A DNA stretch of 64,000 nucleotides from Arenicellales bacterium (GTDB lineage Bacteria; Pseudomonadota; Gammaproteobacteria; Arenicellales; JAJDZL01), in the NCBI GenBank assembly GCA_958295885.1, contig OY282380.1:2418001-2482000 (forward strand), in the 5' to 3' direction. Position numbers and translations under genes: made by a program. The notes under the pieces were generated by a model that saw nothing but the letters and a program-made list of their open reading frames with translations, did not search any database and was not told where the DNA came from. This document shows, one piece after another, positions 45,832 to 55,551 of the stretch; position 1 is the stretch's first letter, and each line of letters starts with the position of its first letter.

Positions 45832-47439
45832 ATGTCGAATCTATCCGCAATACATATGCAGGTTATGTGGAACCGCTTGATTTCTGTGGTCGAAGAACAG
45901 GCAATGACACTATTGCGTACAGCCTTTTCGACTTCAGTACGGGAAGCGGGTGATCTTTCCGCTGGCGTCTATACGCCGGACGGGCTGATGATTGCCCAAG
46001 CCGTAACGGGAACGCCGGGACACGTCAATACCATGGCGGAATCTGTGATGCACTTTCTTGCAGAAATTCCGCCTGAAGAAATGTTTGAAGGTGACTGCTA
46101 TGTCACGAACGATCCTTGGAAAGGTACTGGACATTTACATGACATTACCATGGTCTCGCCATCTTTCCGCAATGGTCAACTCGTCGCCTTTTTTGCCTGC
46201 ACCGCGCATGTAGTGGATATTGGCGGACGAGGCTTTGGGGCTGACGGCCAATCAATTTATGAAGAGGGACTGCTGATTCCCATTATTAAATTCGTTGACC
46301 GAGGCGTGGTAAACAGGGACTTGATCAAGTTCCTCAAGAGTGGAGTTCGTGAATCTCACAAAGTGATCGGAGACTTCTATTCACTTGCTGCCTGCAATGA
46401 CGTCGGGCATCAGCGACTGTTGGATATGATGGATGAAATCGGTATGACCGATTTGGCTGAACTCAGCAAATTCATATTTTCGCGTTCGCGTAGTGCAACC
46501 TTGAATCGTATTGATGCTCTTCCAGACGGAAGCTGGAGCAATACTCTTACAGTTGATGGTTATGATGAGCCAATCAAACTGGCGGTGAAGCTGACTTGCG
46601 CAGGTCGTCATATCAACATTGACTTTAAAGGTACTGACGCCATCAGCAGATGGGGCATCAATTGCCCGCTAAACTATACTAAAGCGTATGCCTGTTACGC
46701 CATCAAATGCGTTGTTGCCCCGGATATTCCAAATAACCACGCGTCATTGGAACCATTTGTCGTGACGTCTCCCGTCAATGTTTTGAACGCGATTCACCCA
46801 GCACCTGTCGCCTTACGCCATGTGATGGGGCATATGGTTCCAGACTTGATTTTTGGAGCACTATCCAAGGCACTGCCGAATCAAATTCAAGCAGAAGGAG
46901 CATCAGCATTGTGGAACATTCATATTTCGGTAAGGCCAGCTTTCGGGAAAAACGGACGAATCTCGGAGGTGTTGATGTTCAACTCAGGCGGTACTGGCGC
47001 ACGACCGGAGCTTGATGGTATGTCTGCTACCGCGTTTCCGTCTGGAGTTCATACCATGCAGGTTGAAGCCACTGAGCATACGGGCCCGATCATCGTTTGG
47101 CGCAAGGAACTGAGACCCAACAGCGGGGGCGATGGTCGCTTGCGAGGGGGGCTTGGACAAATCATTGAAATTGCACCAGCAGAGGGCCACGAGTTCGATT
47201 TTTCAGCGATGTTCGATCGAGTCAATCATCCTGCTACCGGAAGAAATGGCGGTTGTGCCGGTGCATCTGGAGTGGTGCAGTTGGACGACGGAACTCGCTT
47301 AAGACAGAAAGGCTGGCAGCATGTACCTGTGGGTAAGCGACTAATTTTAAAAACACCTGGCGGTGGTGGGTTCGGTCCGGCCGAACAACGTTGTGAAAAA
47401 GCGCGGCAAGCCGATCGTATCGCCGGTTACGTAACTTAG
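45832..47439 (+). CDS. hyuB: hydantoinase/oxoprolinase subunit B
   Basis: A 535-aa partner of subunit A. SVREAGDLSAGVYTPDGLMIAQ (about residues 35-56), YVTNDPWKGTGHLHDITMVSP (about 88) and the glycine-rich C-terminal RPNSGGDGRLRGGLGQ and LKTPGGGGFGP mark the HyuB family. Together A and B would open a cyclic amide such as a hydantoin or 5-oxoproline. An intact pair makes this the best-defined enzyme of the operon. Confidence 0.92.
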   Translation: MSNLSAIHMQVMWNRLISVVEEQAMTLLRTAFSTSVREAGDLSAGVYTPDGLMIAQAVTGTPGHVNTMAESVMHFLAEIPPEEMFEGDCYVTNDPWKGTGHLHDITMVSPSFRNGQLVAFFACTAHVVDIGGRGFGADGQSIYEEGLLIPIIKFVDRGVVNRDLIKFLKSGVRESHKVIGDFYSLAACNDVGHQRLLDMMDEIGMTDLAELSKFIFSRSRSATLNRIDALPDGSWSNTLTVDGYDEPIKLAVKLTCAGRHINIDFKGTDAISRWGINCPLNYTKAYACYAIKCVVAPDIPNNHASLEPFVVTSPVNVLNAIHPAPVALRHVMGHMVPDLIFGALSKALPNQIQAEGASALWNIHISVRPAFGKNGRISEVLMFNSGGTGARPELDGMSATAFPSGVHTMQVEATEHTGPIIVWRKELRPNSGGDGRLRGGLGQIIEIAPAEGHEFDFSAMFDRVNHPATGRNGGCAGASGVVQLDDGTRLRQKGWQHVPVGKRLILKTPGGGGFGPAEQRCEKARQADRIAGYVT

Positions 47440-47495
47440 GTACTGGCATTTCTCAGAAATTTATAAAAATCATGAGCAGGGTGTAGCCTTCACGA

Positions 47496-48330
47496 GTGAT
47501 GGCTGTCAGCCTGGAAACCCGAGTCCTTTCGGCTCAAGGAATTGATATTATTGATCTTGCAATGGTTAAACCGGATTTTGACAGTTCCAACCATATCATC
47601 GAAGCCGCGTATCAGGCGAATAAATTAGAACAAACGCGGTATACCACAGCCGACGGCGCAGCCGCAACGAAAGCTCCTGTTATTGAAAAATATCGAAGAG
47701 ACAATGGTTTGAATGTTACAAGTGTCGATCTTCTCCGATGAAATCTATGAGCAAATTTTGTTTGATGTTTTGACTTTCACCAGTTTCAAATCTGAAGGTC
47801 CACAATTGCGGAGCTGAACATTAATCGCAAACGGAGTCTCCAAAGCTATACTATGACTGAGCGGCGATTAGGATATGCCACTGGTCTCCTGCAAAAATCA
47901 TTGGCGCAATGACAACGGTACAAGTGCGATCAACCACAAACGTCTGCTTTATAGCTCAAGCTACAGCTGTTGTAGCATTAACTGGTCCACAGGACGAAGT
48001 TAGACGCTTCCGTTCAGAATGTGAGCGTCGACACAAGCTTGTCGTGCAGGCAATCAACAAATTTGAAGGACTAGCTTCAGACCCTCCCACTGTGTACCTT
48101 CTAATCTTATGTCAACTGTTCATATCATATCGGCAAATATGCACCCTACGGAACCCATTTAACCAACGACGACAAAGTTGTCAATTTTCTACCGTACCAG
48201 GGCGCGTGTTGCCGGAGTGGCGGGGAGTGCCTACGGACTGTCTCCATACTTTCGAAATTCGGCTGCTGTTTCTGTTCGACAATTCTCGAGAGCGATCGCA
48301 CGAATTAAAGCTGCAATCAGTGGACTGACT
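47496..48330 (+). pseudogene. decayed class I aminotransferase (aspartate-aminotransferase-like)
   Basis: The first 80 codons read a normal N-terminus with KPDFDSSNHIIEAAYQANK and TRYTTADGAAATKAPVIEKY, the family's PDFDTPxHIxEAA and YTPADGxPELKxAI. The frame then jumps to SDEIYEQILFD (about 47733 on), which is some 110 residues later in a full enzyme, so an internal deletion removed part of the PLP domain. Further on TLIANGVSKA, ERRLGYATG, TGPQDEVRRFRSECERR and YGTHLTNDD lie in shifting frames with stops. The gene ends near 48330, after hyuB and before the epimerase. Confidence 0.85.
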
Positions 48331-48341
48331 TCAGAGAGCCA

Positions 48342-49157
48342 ATGAAGAAATTCAATCGGATACTGATAACGGGAGCGGCCGGAATGCTTGGCAACCAACT
48401 TCGACAAGGGCTTGAGCCTCTAGCAAAGCAGGTCCGCATATCTGATAGGGTAGATATCAGCGATGCCAAACCCAATGAAGAAATAGTTATCTGTGAATTG
48501 GGCAATTATGAGGCAGTAATGGAATTGACGCGAGACGTTGACGCTATTGTTCATTTTGGCGGTGCCGCACTGGAGACTGATTTCGAGACGATTTTGGAAA
48601 GCAATATTCGAGGCTCTTATCACATTTACGAAGGTGCTCGAAAAAACAAAGTTCCCCGTGTCGTCTATGCTTCTTCGGTTCACGCAATCGGTTACTATGA
48701 ACTGGAATCAATTATTGATGCAGACAGTCCCGTGCGTCCCGACAGTCTGTATGGTGTATCAAAGACATTTGTGGAGAGTTTAAGTCGTCTTTACTGGGAC
48801 AAATTCGGAATCGAAAGTCTGTGTTTGCGGATTTTTTCTTCATTTCCGGAGCCCAAGGACAGACGCATGCTCTGGAGCTGGCTATCTTTCCGTGATTGTA
48901 TTCAATATGTGACGTGTGGACTAACCACACCACGCTTGGGACATACCGTCGCATTTGGGATTTCGGACAATCAACTGAAACCAGTTGACAATCGAAAAGC
49001 TGGACATGTTGGCTTTCAAGCGCTGGATAATACAGAAGCCTTTCGCCAGCGTATTGAATCTGAAACACCTACGCCGGATCCAAATGCGGCAGGCACAAAA
49101 TTTCTCGGCGGATGGTTCTGTGAACTCGGACATCCAGATCAAGAGGAGAAATCTTGA
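48342..49157 (+). CDS. NAD-dependent epimerase/dehydratase (uronate dehydrogenase-like)
   Basis: A 271-aa extended SDR. The cofactor loop is ITGAAGMLGNQLRQ (residues 8-21), IVHFGGAA follows at about 67, and the catalytic YGVSKTFVE motif gives Tyr and Lys near 137-141. The shorter length and the VHFGG segment resemble uronate dehydrogenases more than sugar epimerases. Its last bases overlap the next start codon. Role in the pathway is unknown; it could oxidise a hydroxyl or lactol intermediate. Confidence 0.8.
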   Translation: MKKFNRILITGAAGMLGNQLRQGLEPLAKQVRISDRVDISDAKPNEEIVICELGNYEAVMELTRDVDAIVHFGGAALETDFETILESNIRGSYHIYEGARKNKVPRVVYASSVHAIGYYELESIIDADSPVRPDSLYGVSKTFVESLSRLYWDKFGIESLCLRIFSSFPEPKDRRMLWSWLSFRDCIQYVTCGLTTPRLGHTVAFGISDNQLKPVDNRKAGHVGFQALDNTEAFRQRIESETPTPDPNAAGTKFLGGWFCELGHPDQEEKS

Positions 49158-50359
49158 AAAGACATTATGATGTGGCAATAATCGGAGGTGCTGCTACAGG
49201 CAGTTCGGTTGCCTACTTTTTGACTGCGAATTCACAGTTCAAAGGGGCATCCGTTGCAATTATTGAAAAAGATCCGACTTTTAAGCTAGCAGCGACTTCC
49301 CTCAGTTCAAGTTCAATACGACACCAGTTTTCAAACCCCATCAACGTTCAAATTGGACAATTTGGCAGTCGATTTATTCGCGAGTTCGCTGAAACCATGC
49401 GCGTAGACGACGATAAACCTGATCTAAGCTTCATTGAAAACGGTTATCTGTTTCTAGCTGCTACCGATGAACAAACACAGGTTCTACGAGACAATTACGA
49501 AGTTCAAAAGCGGTGTGGTGCTGACGTGGTGCTATGGACTGCGGATGAAGTCAAAGCGGCCTTTCCACATCTAAATGTCGAAAACCTGAGACTCGCAAGT
49601 TATGGACAATCCGGCGAAGGATGGTTTTCCAATACCGGACTGATGAATGGGTTTAGAAAGAAAGCTAGAAGGCAAGGTGCTGATTACATCGTCAATGAAG
49701 TGGTAGCAATGAATCGGGAGGCCAATAGAATCACAGACATCAGGCTTGCAAGCGGTGAACGAATCGGCTGTAGCTTCGTAGTGAATGCTACTGGAACCGG
49801 TGCAACTAGAATTGCAGCAATGGTCGATCTTGTGATTCCGATAGAACCCCGCAAACGAACGCTGTTCGTATTCGACTGTGCCCGCAGTCCCCAAGGCAGT
49901 GCTACAGTCAACAATGGTCAATTGCCGCTAATGATCGATTCCTCCGGAATTTTTTGTCGACCCGAGGGAACTTGTTTTCTCGCCGGTACGACACCGAACC
50001 CGGACCCTGCGGTTGATTTAGACGATTTTGACCCTCGACACGATGAATTTGAGACCATTTGGATGGGGCTTGCCACACGTTCAAAGAATTTTGAAGCAAT
50101 CAAGTTGATCAATTATTGGGCCGGTCACTACGATTACAACACTTTGGATCAAAACGCGATCGTAGGTCCGCATACCGAAGTGCGAAACTTCATTTTTGCC
50201 AACGGTTTTTCAGGTCATGGATTACAACAATCTCCTGCAATCGGACGTGGAATCGCTGAATGGATCATTCATGGCGAATTCAAAACATTGGATCTTTCTT
50301 TACTCGGATATGAGAGAGTTGCCAGTGGCAGCCCTTTCGTTGAGAAAGCCGTGATTTAA
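49154..50359 (+). CDS. FAD-dependent amino-acid oxidoreductase (DadA/sarcosine oxidase-like)
   Basis: A 401-aa flavoprotein of the DAO family. The FAD motif is YDVAIIGGAATGSSVAYFLT (residues 5-24), and the C-terminal FAD contact is IFANGFSGHGLQQSPAIGRGIAEWI (about 346). Relatives oxidise D-amino acids, glycine, sarcosine or dimethylglycine. It begins with TTG at 49154 behind AGAGGAGAA and overlaps the epimerase stop by 4 bases. It could release an imino or keto acid and methyl or amino groups. Confidence 0.85.
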   Translation: MKRHYDVAIIGGAATGSSVAYFLTANSQFKGASVAIIEKDPTFKLAATSLSSSSIRHQFSNPINVQIGQFGSRFIREFAETMRVDDDKPDLSFIENGYLFLAATDEQTQVLRDNYEVQKRCGADVVLWTADEVKAAFPHLNVENLRLASYGQSGEGWFSNTGLMNGFRKKARRQGADYIVNEVVAMNREANRITDIRLASGERIGCSFVVNATGTGATRIAAMVDLVIPIEPRKRTLFVFDCARSPQGSATVNNGQLPLMIDSSGIFCRPEGTCFLAGTTPNPDPAVDLDDFDPRHDEFETIWMGLATRSKNFEAIKLINYWAGHYDYNTLDQNAIVGPHTEVRNFIFANGFSGHGLQQSPAIGRGIAEWIIHGEFKTLDLSLLGYERVASGSPFVEKAVI

Positions 50360-50472
50360 GGAAAGCCTGATTCAAGGTTCACTTTTAATGATGCTGAATA
50401 CGAAAAGTGAAACGGATCAGATAATGTCAGAATACTACTCGCAATTAATCAGAGAAACCTCATTTTAGCAGT

Positions 50473-51396
50473 ATGGTTTTCGTACATGACAGGCGGGTTC
50501 GGCTGCCTCCACTCAACGCTCTCAGAGCATTCTGTGCGGTTGCACGTTATAACAGTATTCGACGGGCTGCGGATGAACTGATGGTTTCACCACAAGCGGT
50601 GAGTCAGCAGATCAAGTTGCTTGAAGATATTCTCGACGTAACTTTGTTTGAGCGAAAGGGGCGTACTATCGAATCAACAGAAGCGGCCGTCGTATTATCT
50701 CGCTTTGTCAATGCAGGTTTTGAGGAATTTGCTGAGGGTGTTCGACGAATTACCATTCAGAAGTACAAAAACCGCATCACTTTGAACGTAACACCTTATT
50801 TCGCGACGCGATATTTGTTATCTCGATTGGAACATTTCCGGCGGAGTGTTCCGAATTCCGACCTACGGATGACGACCATGGTCGAAACCCCGGACTTCGC
50901 TCGTGACGACATTGATGTCGCAGTACAGTGGGGATTTGGCGAATGGGGACGGTTGGAAGCAACTTTGCTCATCAAAGACTATAAAGTGATCTGCTGCACT
51001 GAAGACATTGCAGCGCGAATCACGCAACCTGAGGACATCCTTAATGAGACTTTGCTTCAGCCTGTTCTGCCCAATGCTTTGTGGAGAGATATCTTGAAAT
51101 TCTTAGAATTGCCGGAGCCTACGAATGTAGACGAAATTTCTTTTCATGATGCTGCGACTATGCGTCGTGCGACACTTTCAAAAATGGGAATCGGGTTGAT
51201 TTCGAAGATTGATGCAGAAAGCGACATTCGGGCCGGTAAACTTGTGGCTCCACTCGGAATCAATGTTCTCGACGATATGCCGGATGAACATATACCAGGT
51301 TTTTATCTGGTTTTGCCCAAAGCGCATCGTAGGGTATCTAGCATCGCGCAGTTTTGTGACTGGATTTCCAAACAGGATTGGCAAGATGTAACTTAA
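50473..51396 (+). CDS. LysR-family regulator, GcvA-like
   Basis: A 307-aa transcription factor. The N-terminal helix-turn-helix (RLPPLNALRAFCAVARYNSIRRAADELMVSPQAVSQQIKLLE, about residues 10-50; motif positions only) and the FERKGRTIEST wing are GcvA-type. A co-inducer-binding domain fills the rest. It is transcribed in the same direction as the catabolic operon and follows it by 113 bases, so it is likely its regulator, although LysR genes more often sit divergently upstream. Confidence 0.85.
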   Translation: MVFVHDRRVRLPPLNALRAFCAVARYNSIRRAADELMVSPQAVSQQIKLLEDILDVTLFERKGRTIESTEAAVVLSRFVNAGFEEFAEGVRRITIQKYKNRITLNVTPYFATRYLLSRLEHFRRSVPNSDLRMTTMVETPDFARDDIDVAVQWGFGEWGRLEATLLIKDYKVICCTEDIAARITQPEDILNETLLQPVLPNALWRDILKFLELPEPTNVDEISFHDAATMRRATLSKMGIGLISKIDAESDIRAGKLVAPLGINVLDDMPDEHIPGFYLVLPKAHRRVSSIAQFCDWISKQDWQDVT

Positions 51397-52970
51397 CCCG
51401 AGTTCACAATTGATCAGTGTTTGACAGGAAACACATAACATTTTGTTTACGTTTACATAAATGATGATTTTCAGGAACGAAGATGAGGTCATATTGGTAA
51501 AATTGTAGGGAAAATGAAGTCAATTTGGCAGTACTTCGAGGAAAGTGAGTGATGAGATCAGTGGAAAACCCGCAGATGCAATTTGGCAAGACCGCCATCG
51601 GCGACCGCGTCATCGATGCGAAGTCGCGCGACGACAAACCTGAGGCGCTCAAAGGTCTGCAATTGATTTACACAGAGCTCGGCTTGCGTCAACGGTTATT
51701 CGCCCTGTTGTTAGAGCAGGTTCGGCCGGGGGTGAATCTGAAGGTGGGACGGCTGGACATGAACTTGTGGCGGATCTTGGAATTGGCGGTTCTCAAGCAA
51801 GAATTGGGTTGTTGCGATTACCGCTTGCAGGAGTTGGCCGACCGGGTGCTTAAAGTCGCCTGGGTGATGTTGCAAAATCAAATGAAGATTGATCCCAATC
51901 AACCGAAATATGATCGTGATGCATAAAACTTCGGTGACAGTGACAGCAACGTTTATAACCCGCTATCCGGCTTTACATATGGTAGGATGCCCGGAAAACT
52001 GATCTCAATGACATTGCACAAATTCGTATTGTCAATGATCCATGAATTAAGGCTTCGACATTTGGAACCTTCAATCTGCTTAGAAAACACTCGTCCTTGC
52101 TTATGCTCTCTTATCACAATTTAAACGCAAAGTCTTTAGTTCTGGCTTTGCCAGTTCAGGAGGGCTTGATGAACACATTCTCAACTTCGACGGTTCGACC
52201 GGGTATCGGCGATGCAGGTCATCCGAGTCTCGCTCGGTGCGTGAGCGCCAGGCTTCCATTCGGCATCGCCGTCATCGTCTTGGCTATCGCACTCGGCGGC
52301 GCTGGCGCAGTGCGGTCAGAGAACGAATGCTGACGCTGCTGCGGGAACATGCCACAGAGTCTGGCCGGACTCACCAATCTGGCCATCTCGATCATTCGCT
52401 GTCACGGACAGTTCGATTACATTGTCCAACCCCTACTTCTCCAACCGAACTGAGGAAGCCTTGAAACTGATTCTCAAACCGCTCCCTCACTTGGGTTCTC
52501 GCCGCCGGCGTGACCCCGCTTCTATCAGATCGGATAGAGCGGACTGCCGCTCGCGCCAAAATGCCGGAAATAGACCTTCAACCGGCCTGCCATGGTGTGC
52601 AGACCTCTGCAGTCTTTGCGAAAAATCCTTGAAGTCACTGTTCGAATCCGCACCAATCTAAACTTTTCAACCCATCATCGCGTATCGCCCCGCACTGAAT
52701 TCTGATAAACGAATGTTCCTGCCTGTCAGCTGTTTTGTAGGGCAGAATGTTCATAACCCTTGTATTATTTTGTATTTATTCAGTTATCATCCATAGGGTG
52801 ATCCTGTGGATTTGTTTAACACTTTAATTGTACAAGGCTATTTTCTATATTGTCATTCCTAATTTCGGATTTGGGAACTATCCACACATCCACTCCGACC
52901 TCACTTTCGACTATATTAGAAGGTCCAAGAAATCAAGGCTATCCGAAATTGTAGAATGGGCCAGTGAGCT
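51397..52970. other. mobile-element remnant region and SNase promoter
   Basis: About 1.6 kb without an intact gene. It contains a transposase N-terminal fragment (51549-51926, separate entry). Arg-rich, stop-broken frames around 52180-52660 may be its continuation or another element. A short stretch near 52590-52650 resembles one at 57305-57370. The last 230 bases are AT-rich and probably hold the SNase-gene promoter. Confidence 0.45.
51549..51926 (+). pseudogene. N-terminal fragment of an ISNCY-type transposase
   Basis: The 125-residue frame contains VIDAKSRDDKPEALKGLQLIY, LRQRLFALLLEQVRPGVNLKVGR and MNLWRILELAVLKQELGCC. These blocks match the start of a widespread transposase group with 'DxKSRDExPxxLxGLQxIY...GRxGMxLWxILVLGxL...LxCDYDRLxELA', which I know as ISNCY. 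A complete enzyme is over 400 residues; this one ends in a stop after a diverged stretch, and no terminal repeats are seen. It is an inactive relic. Confidence 0.6.
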
Positions 52971-53516
52971 ATGAGCATCCGTTTAACAAGTTTTCCATCT
53001 TATCGCGGAACCTATGAGTGCAGAATCGACATTTGGAAAATCTGCATTCTGTCCGTTGTCATCTTTGTCTTTTCGACACCCGCCCACAGTGAAGTTCTGT
53101 ACGGTTACGCACGCGTATCCGATGCCGATACGATCAAAATTCAAGGAGAACGCATTCGATTTACCGGTATTGATGCACCCGAAACGAAACAATATTGCCG
53201 CCGAAGCGACGGTACGAGTTACCGATGTGGAAAAGAAGCGACGGACGCACTGATCAGCCGCATTGATGGGATGAGCGTCAAATGCGACCTGCAGGAAGAG
53301 CGAGATCGATACGGCCGCAGACTAGGTACCTGTTATTTTAATGACGGCGAGAATATGTCTGCGTGGCTGGTCAGAAATGGACATGCCGTGGCTGCCAGAA
53401 AATATTCCGACCGTTATGTATCTGACGAACTCTTGGCTCAGGCTGCGAAAAAAGGCATTTGGTCTGGCGATTTTGTTCTGCCGTGGAGGTGGCGTCAGGG
53501 CCAGCGTCTGCAATAG
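52971..53516 (+). CDS. exported SNase-fold (thermonuclease-like) nuclease
   Basis: A 181-aa protein with an export or anchor segment (about residues 20-40, ending TPAHSE) and a staphylococcal-nuclease domain. Motifs are VSDADTIKIQGERIRFTGIDAPE (about 48-70), with the first catalytic Arg, and EERDRYGRRLGTCYF (about 108-122) with the catalytic Glu and second Arg. The extra Cys pairs (QYCRRSDGTSYRCG) suggest a disulfide-stabilised secreted form. It ends 4 bases from the convergent leuD stop. Confidence 0.9.
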   Translation: MSIRLTSFPSYRGTYECRIDIWKICILSVVIFVFSTPAHSEVLYGYARVSDADTIKIQGERIRFTGIDAPETKQYCRRSDGTSYRCGKEATDALISRIDGMSVKCDLQEERDRYGRRLGTCYFNDGENMSAWLVRNGHAVAARKYSDRYVSDELLAQAAKKGIWSGDFVLPWRWRQGQRLQ

Positions 53517-53520
53517 AGAT

Positions 53521-54132
53521 CTACCGTTGATAATTCTGGATATACGGCAGACTTTCGTAAACTCTTCGGACTTCGCCCAGGTTTTCCAAGAGCAGCGAGG
53601 TGCTGTCCCAGAGGCCGTCAATCAGAGTGTTTCTGTGATGGTCCCGCATGTGAAAATCAACAGTCAGCTCCTGACAGGATACTGTGCTGGTTTTCAGATT
53701 GACAGTCCATATGAGATCTGCATTCAACGATGAACAGCTCTGGATTTTCTTTGCGTCGTTCTCACTGACGGTGACTGCGGGTATGCCCAGCGTAATGCAG
53801 TTCGAGGCGAAAATTTCAGCGAAAGATTCGCCGACGATGGCATGGATTCCCCAGCGTTTCAGTGATTGAGGAGCATGTTCCCGACTCGAACCACAGCCAA
53901 AGTTCTTGTTTACAAAAAGAATCTGCGCGCCCTGTCGGTCTGGATCGTTGAACGGGTGATCAGTTTGACTCAGGTCTTCCTTGAATCTTTCGTCATGAAA
54001 CGGATATCGCCCGAGATTGGCAAAGGTAATTTCTTTCAGAAACCGAGCAGGAATGATGCGGTCGGTATCGATGTCATCTCCCCGAACGACAATGCCTTTG
54101 CCTGCAACGGACTGAATTGTGATATCTGTCAT
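53521..54132 (-). CDS. leuD: 3-isopropylmalate dehydratase small subunit
   Basis: Small subunit of isopropylmalate isomerase, the second step of leucine synthesis. The 203-aa protein has GDDIDTDRIIPARFLK (about residues 18-33) and GCGSSREHAPQSLKRWGI (about 75-92), the substrate-recognition region. It lies 12 bases after leuC in the same operon. No leuB or leuA is nearby, so the leucine pathway is split in this genome. Confidence 0.95.
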   Translation of the reverse strand: MTDITIQSVAGKGIVVRGDDIDTDRIIPARFLKEITFANLGRYPFHDERFKEDLSQTDHPFNDPDRQGAQILFVNKNFGCGSSREHAPQSLKRWGIHAIVGESFAEIFASNCITLGIPAVTVSENDAKKIQSCSSLNADLIWTVNLKTSTVSCQELTVDFHMRDHHRNTLIDGLWDSTSLLLENLGEVRRVYESLPYIQNYQR

Positions 54133-54144
54133 TTTTTCTTCAAA

Positions 54145-55551
54145 CTAGTTTGTTAATGTTCGAACGTCTGTCACTTCACCTGCAATGGCGGCCGCGGCAG
54201 CCATGGGCGGTGACATGAGCAGCGTTCTTCCGCTCGGACTTCCCTGACGGCCGATGAAATTTCGATTGCTGGTGCTGGCGCAGATTTCATCGCCTTCAAG
54301 TCGGTCATTGTTCATCGCAAGACACATTGAACAGCCGGGTTCTCGCCATTCCAGACCTGCTTCGACGAAAATTTGATCCAATCCTTCTTTCGCCGACTGC
54401 GCCGCAACCTGCTGCGACCCGGGAACGACGATCGCTCGAACTCCGCTTGCCACTTTCTGCTCCTTTACGATGCCTGCAGCCGCCCGCAGGTCTTCGATGC
54501 GGGAGTTCGTGCAGCTGCCGATAAACACGACATCAATTTTCACGCCGTTCATGGACTGACCTGGATTGAGCTTCATGTGTTGAAAAGCGCGTTCTGCGGT
54601 TTCGGATTCACCCGCAGGCAAAGAATTCAGGTGAGGTAATCGTTCATCAATACCAACGCTCTGACCTGGATTTATCCCCCATGTCACGTAGGGCGTAATG
54701 TCCTGCGCATTCAGCTTTAGTTCATCATCATATTGTGCATTGGAGTTCGAACGCATCGAATCCCAGTGTGCGGCCGCGCTTGACCACGAAGCGGAATCTG
54801 GAGCATATCGCCGTCCTTTGAGGTAATCGTAGGTGACTTGGTCTGGATTCACGTAACCGGCTCTCGCACCGCCTTCGATGGACATATTGCAGACCGTCAT
54901 CCGCTCTTCCATTGTCATGGCTTCGATGGTCGAGCCCGCGTATTCATAGGCATAACCGATTCCGCCTTTGACTCCCAGCTTTCGAATCACATGAAGGATG
55001 ACGTCTTTAGCGAACACTCCCTGAGCGAGTTCGCCGTCAATTGCGATTTTACGCACCTTCAGCGGGTCCATGGCCAAGCACTGCGTAGCGAGTACGTCAC
55101 CGACCTGAGTCGTGCCGATTCCAAAGGAAAGCGTGCCGAAAGCGCCGTGAGTCGAAGTGTGTGAATCTCCACAGGCGACGGTCATGCCCGGATGAATCAT
55201 TCCCAATTCTGGGCCGATGACGTGAACGATGCCCTGTTCGGCAGTGCCCTGCCTGAAGTAACGAATCTTGAATTCAGACGTGTTCTCCTGCAGAGCTTGT
55301 GCCATCGCTTCAGCCTGCACGTCCTGATAGGGTCGTGCAGAATTTTTGGTTGGAATAATGTGATCGATCGTTGCTATGGTTCGGTCAGGAAAACTCACCT
55401 TGAGCCGGCGTTCTCGCAGCATGTCGCAAGCCTGCGGACTCGTCACTTCATGAATCAGATGCAAGCCAATGAAGAGCTGGTATTGGCCTGTCTTGAGTTG
55501 GCAGACAGCGTGTTGATCCCAGATTTTATTGTAAAGCGTTCCTCTTGCCAT
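54145..55551 (-). CDS. leuC: 3-isopropylmalate dehydratase large subunit
   Basis: Aconitase-fold enzyme with a [4Fe-4S] cluster that interconverts 2- and 3-isopropylmalate. The 468-aa protein shows [22 protein letters not shown] (about 130), [17 protein letters not shown] (about 345) with the first cluster Cys, and [10 protein letters not shown] (about 408) with the other two. The length is normal for LeuC. It is followed by leuD. The upstream AT-rich gap to 56024 should hold its promoter. Confidence 0.96.
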   Translation of the reverse strand: MARGTLYNKIWDQHAVCQLKTGQYQLFIGLHLIHEVTSPQACDMLRERRLKVSFPDRTIATIDHIIPTKNSARPYQDVQAEAMAQALQENTSEFKIRYFRQGTAEQGIVHVIGPELGMIHPGMTVACGDSHTSTHGAFGTLSFGIGTTQVGDVLATQCLAMDPLKVRKIAIDGELAQGVFAKDVILHVIRKLGVKGGIGYAYEYAGSTIEAMTMEERMTVCNMSIEGGARAGYVNPDQVTYDYLKGRRYAPDSASWSSAAAHWDSMRSNSNAQYDDELKLNAQDITPYVTWGINPGQSVGIDERLPHLNSLPAGESETAERAFQHMKLNPGQSMNGVKIDVVFIGSCTNSRIEDLRAAAGIVKEQKVASGVRAIVVPGSQQVAAQSAKEGLDQIFVEAGLEWREPGCSMCLAMNNDRLEGDEICASTSNRNFIGRQGSPSGRTLLMSPPMAAAAAIAGEVTDVRTLTN

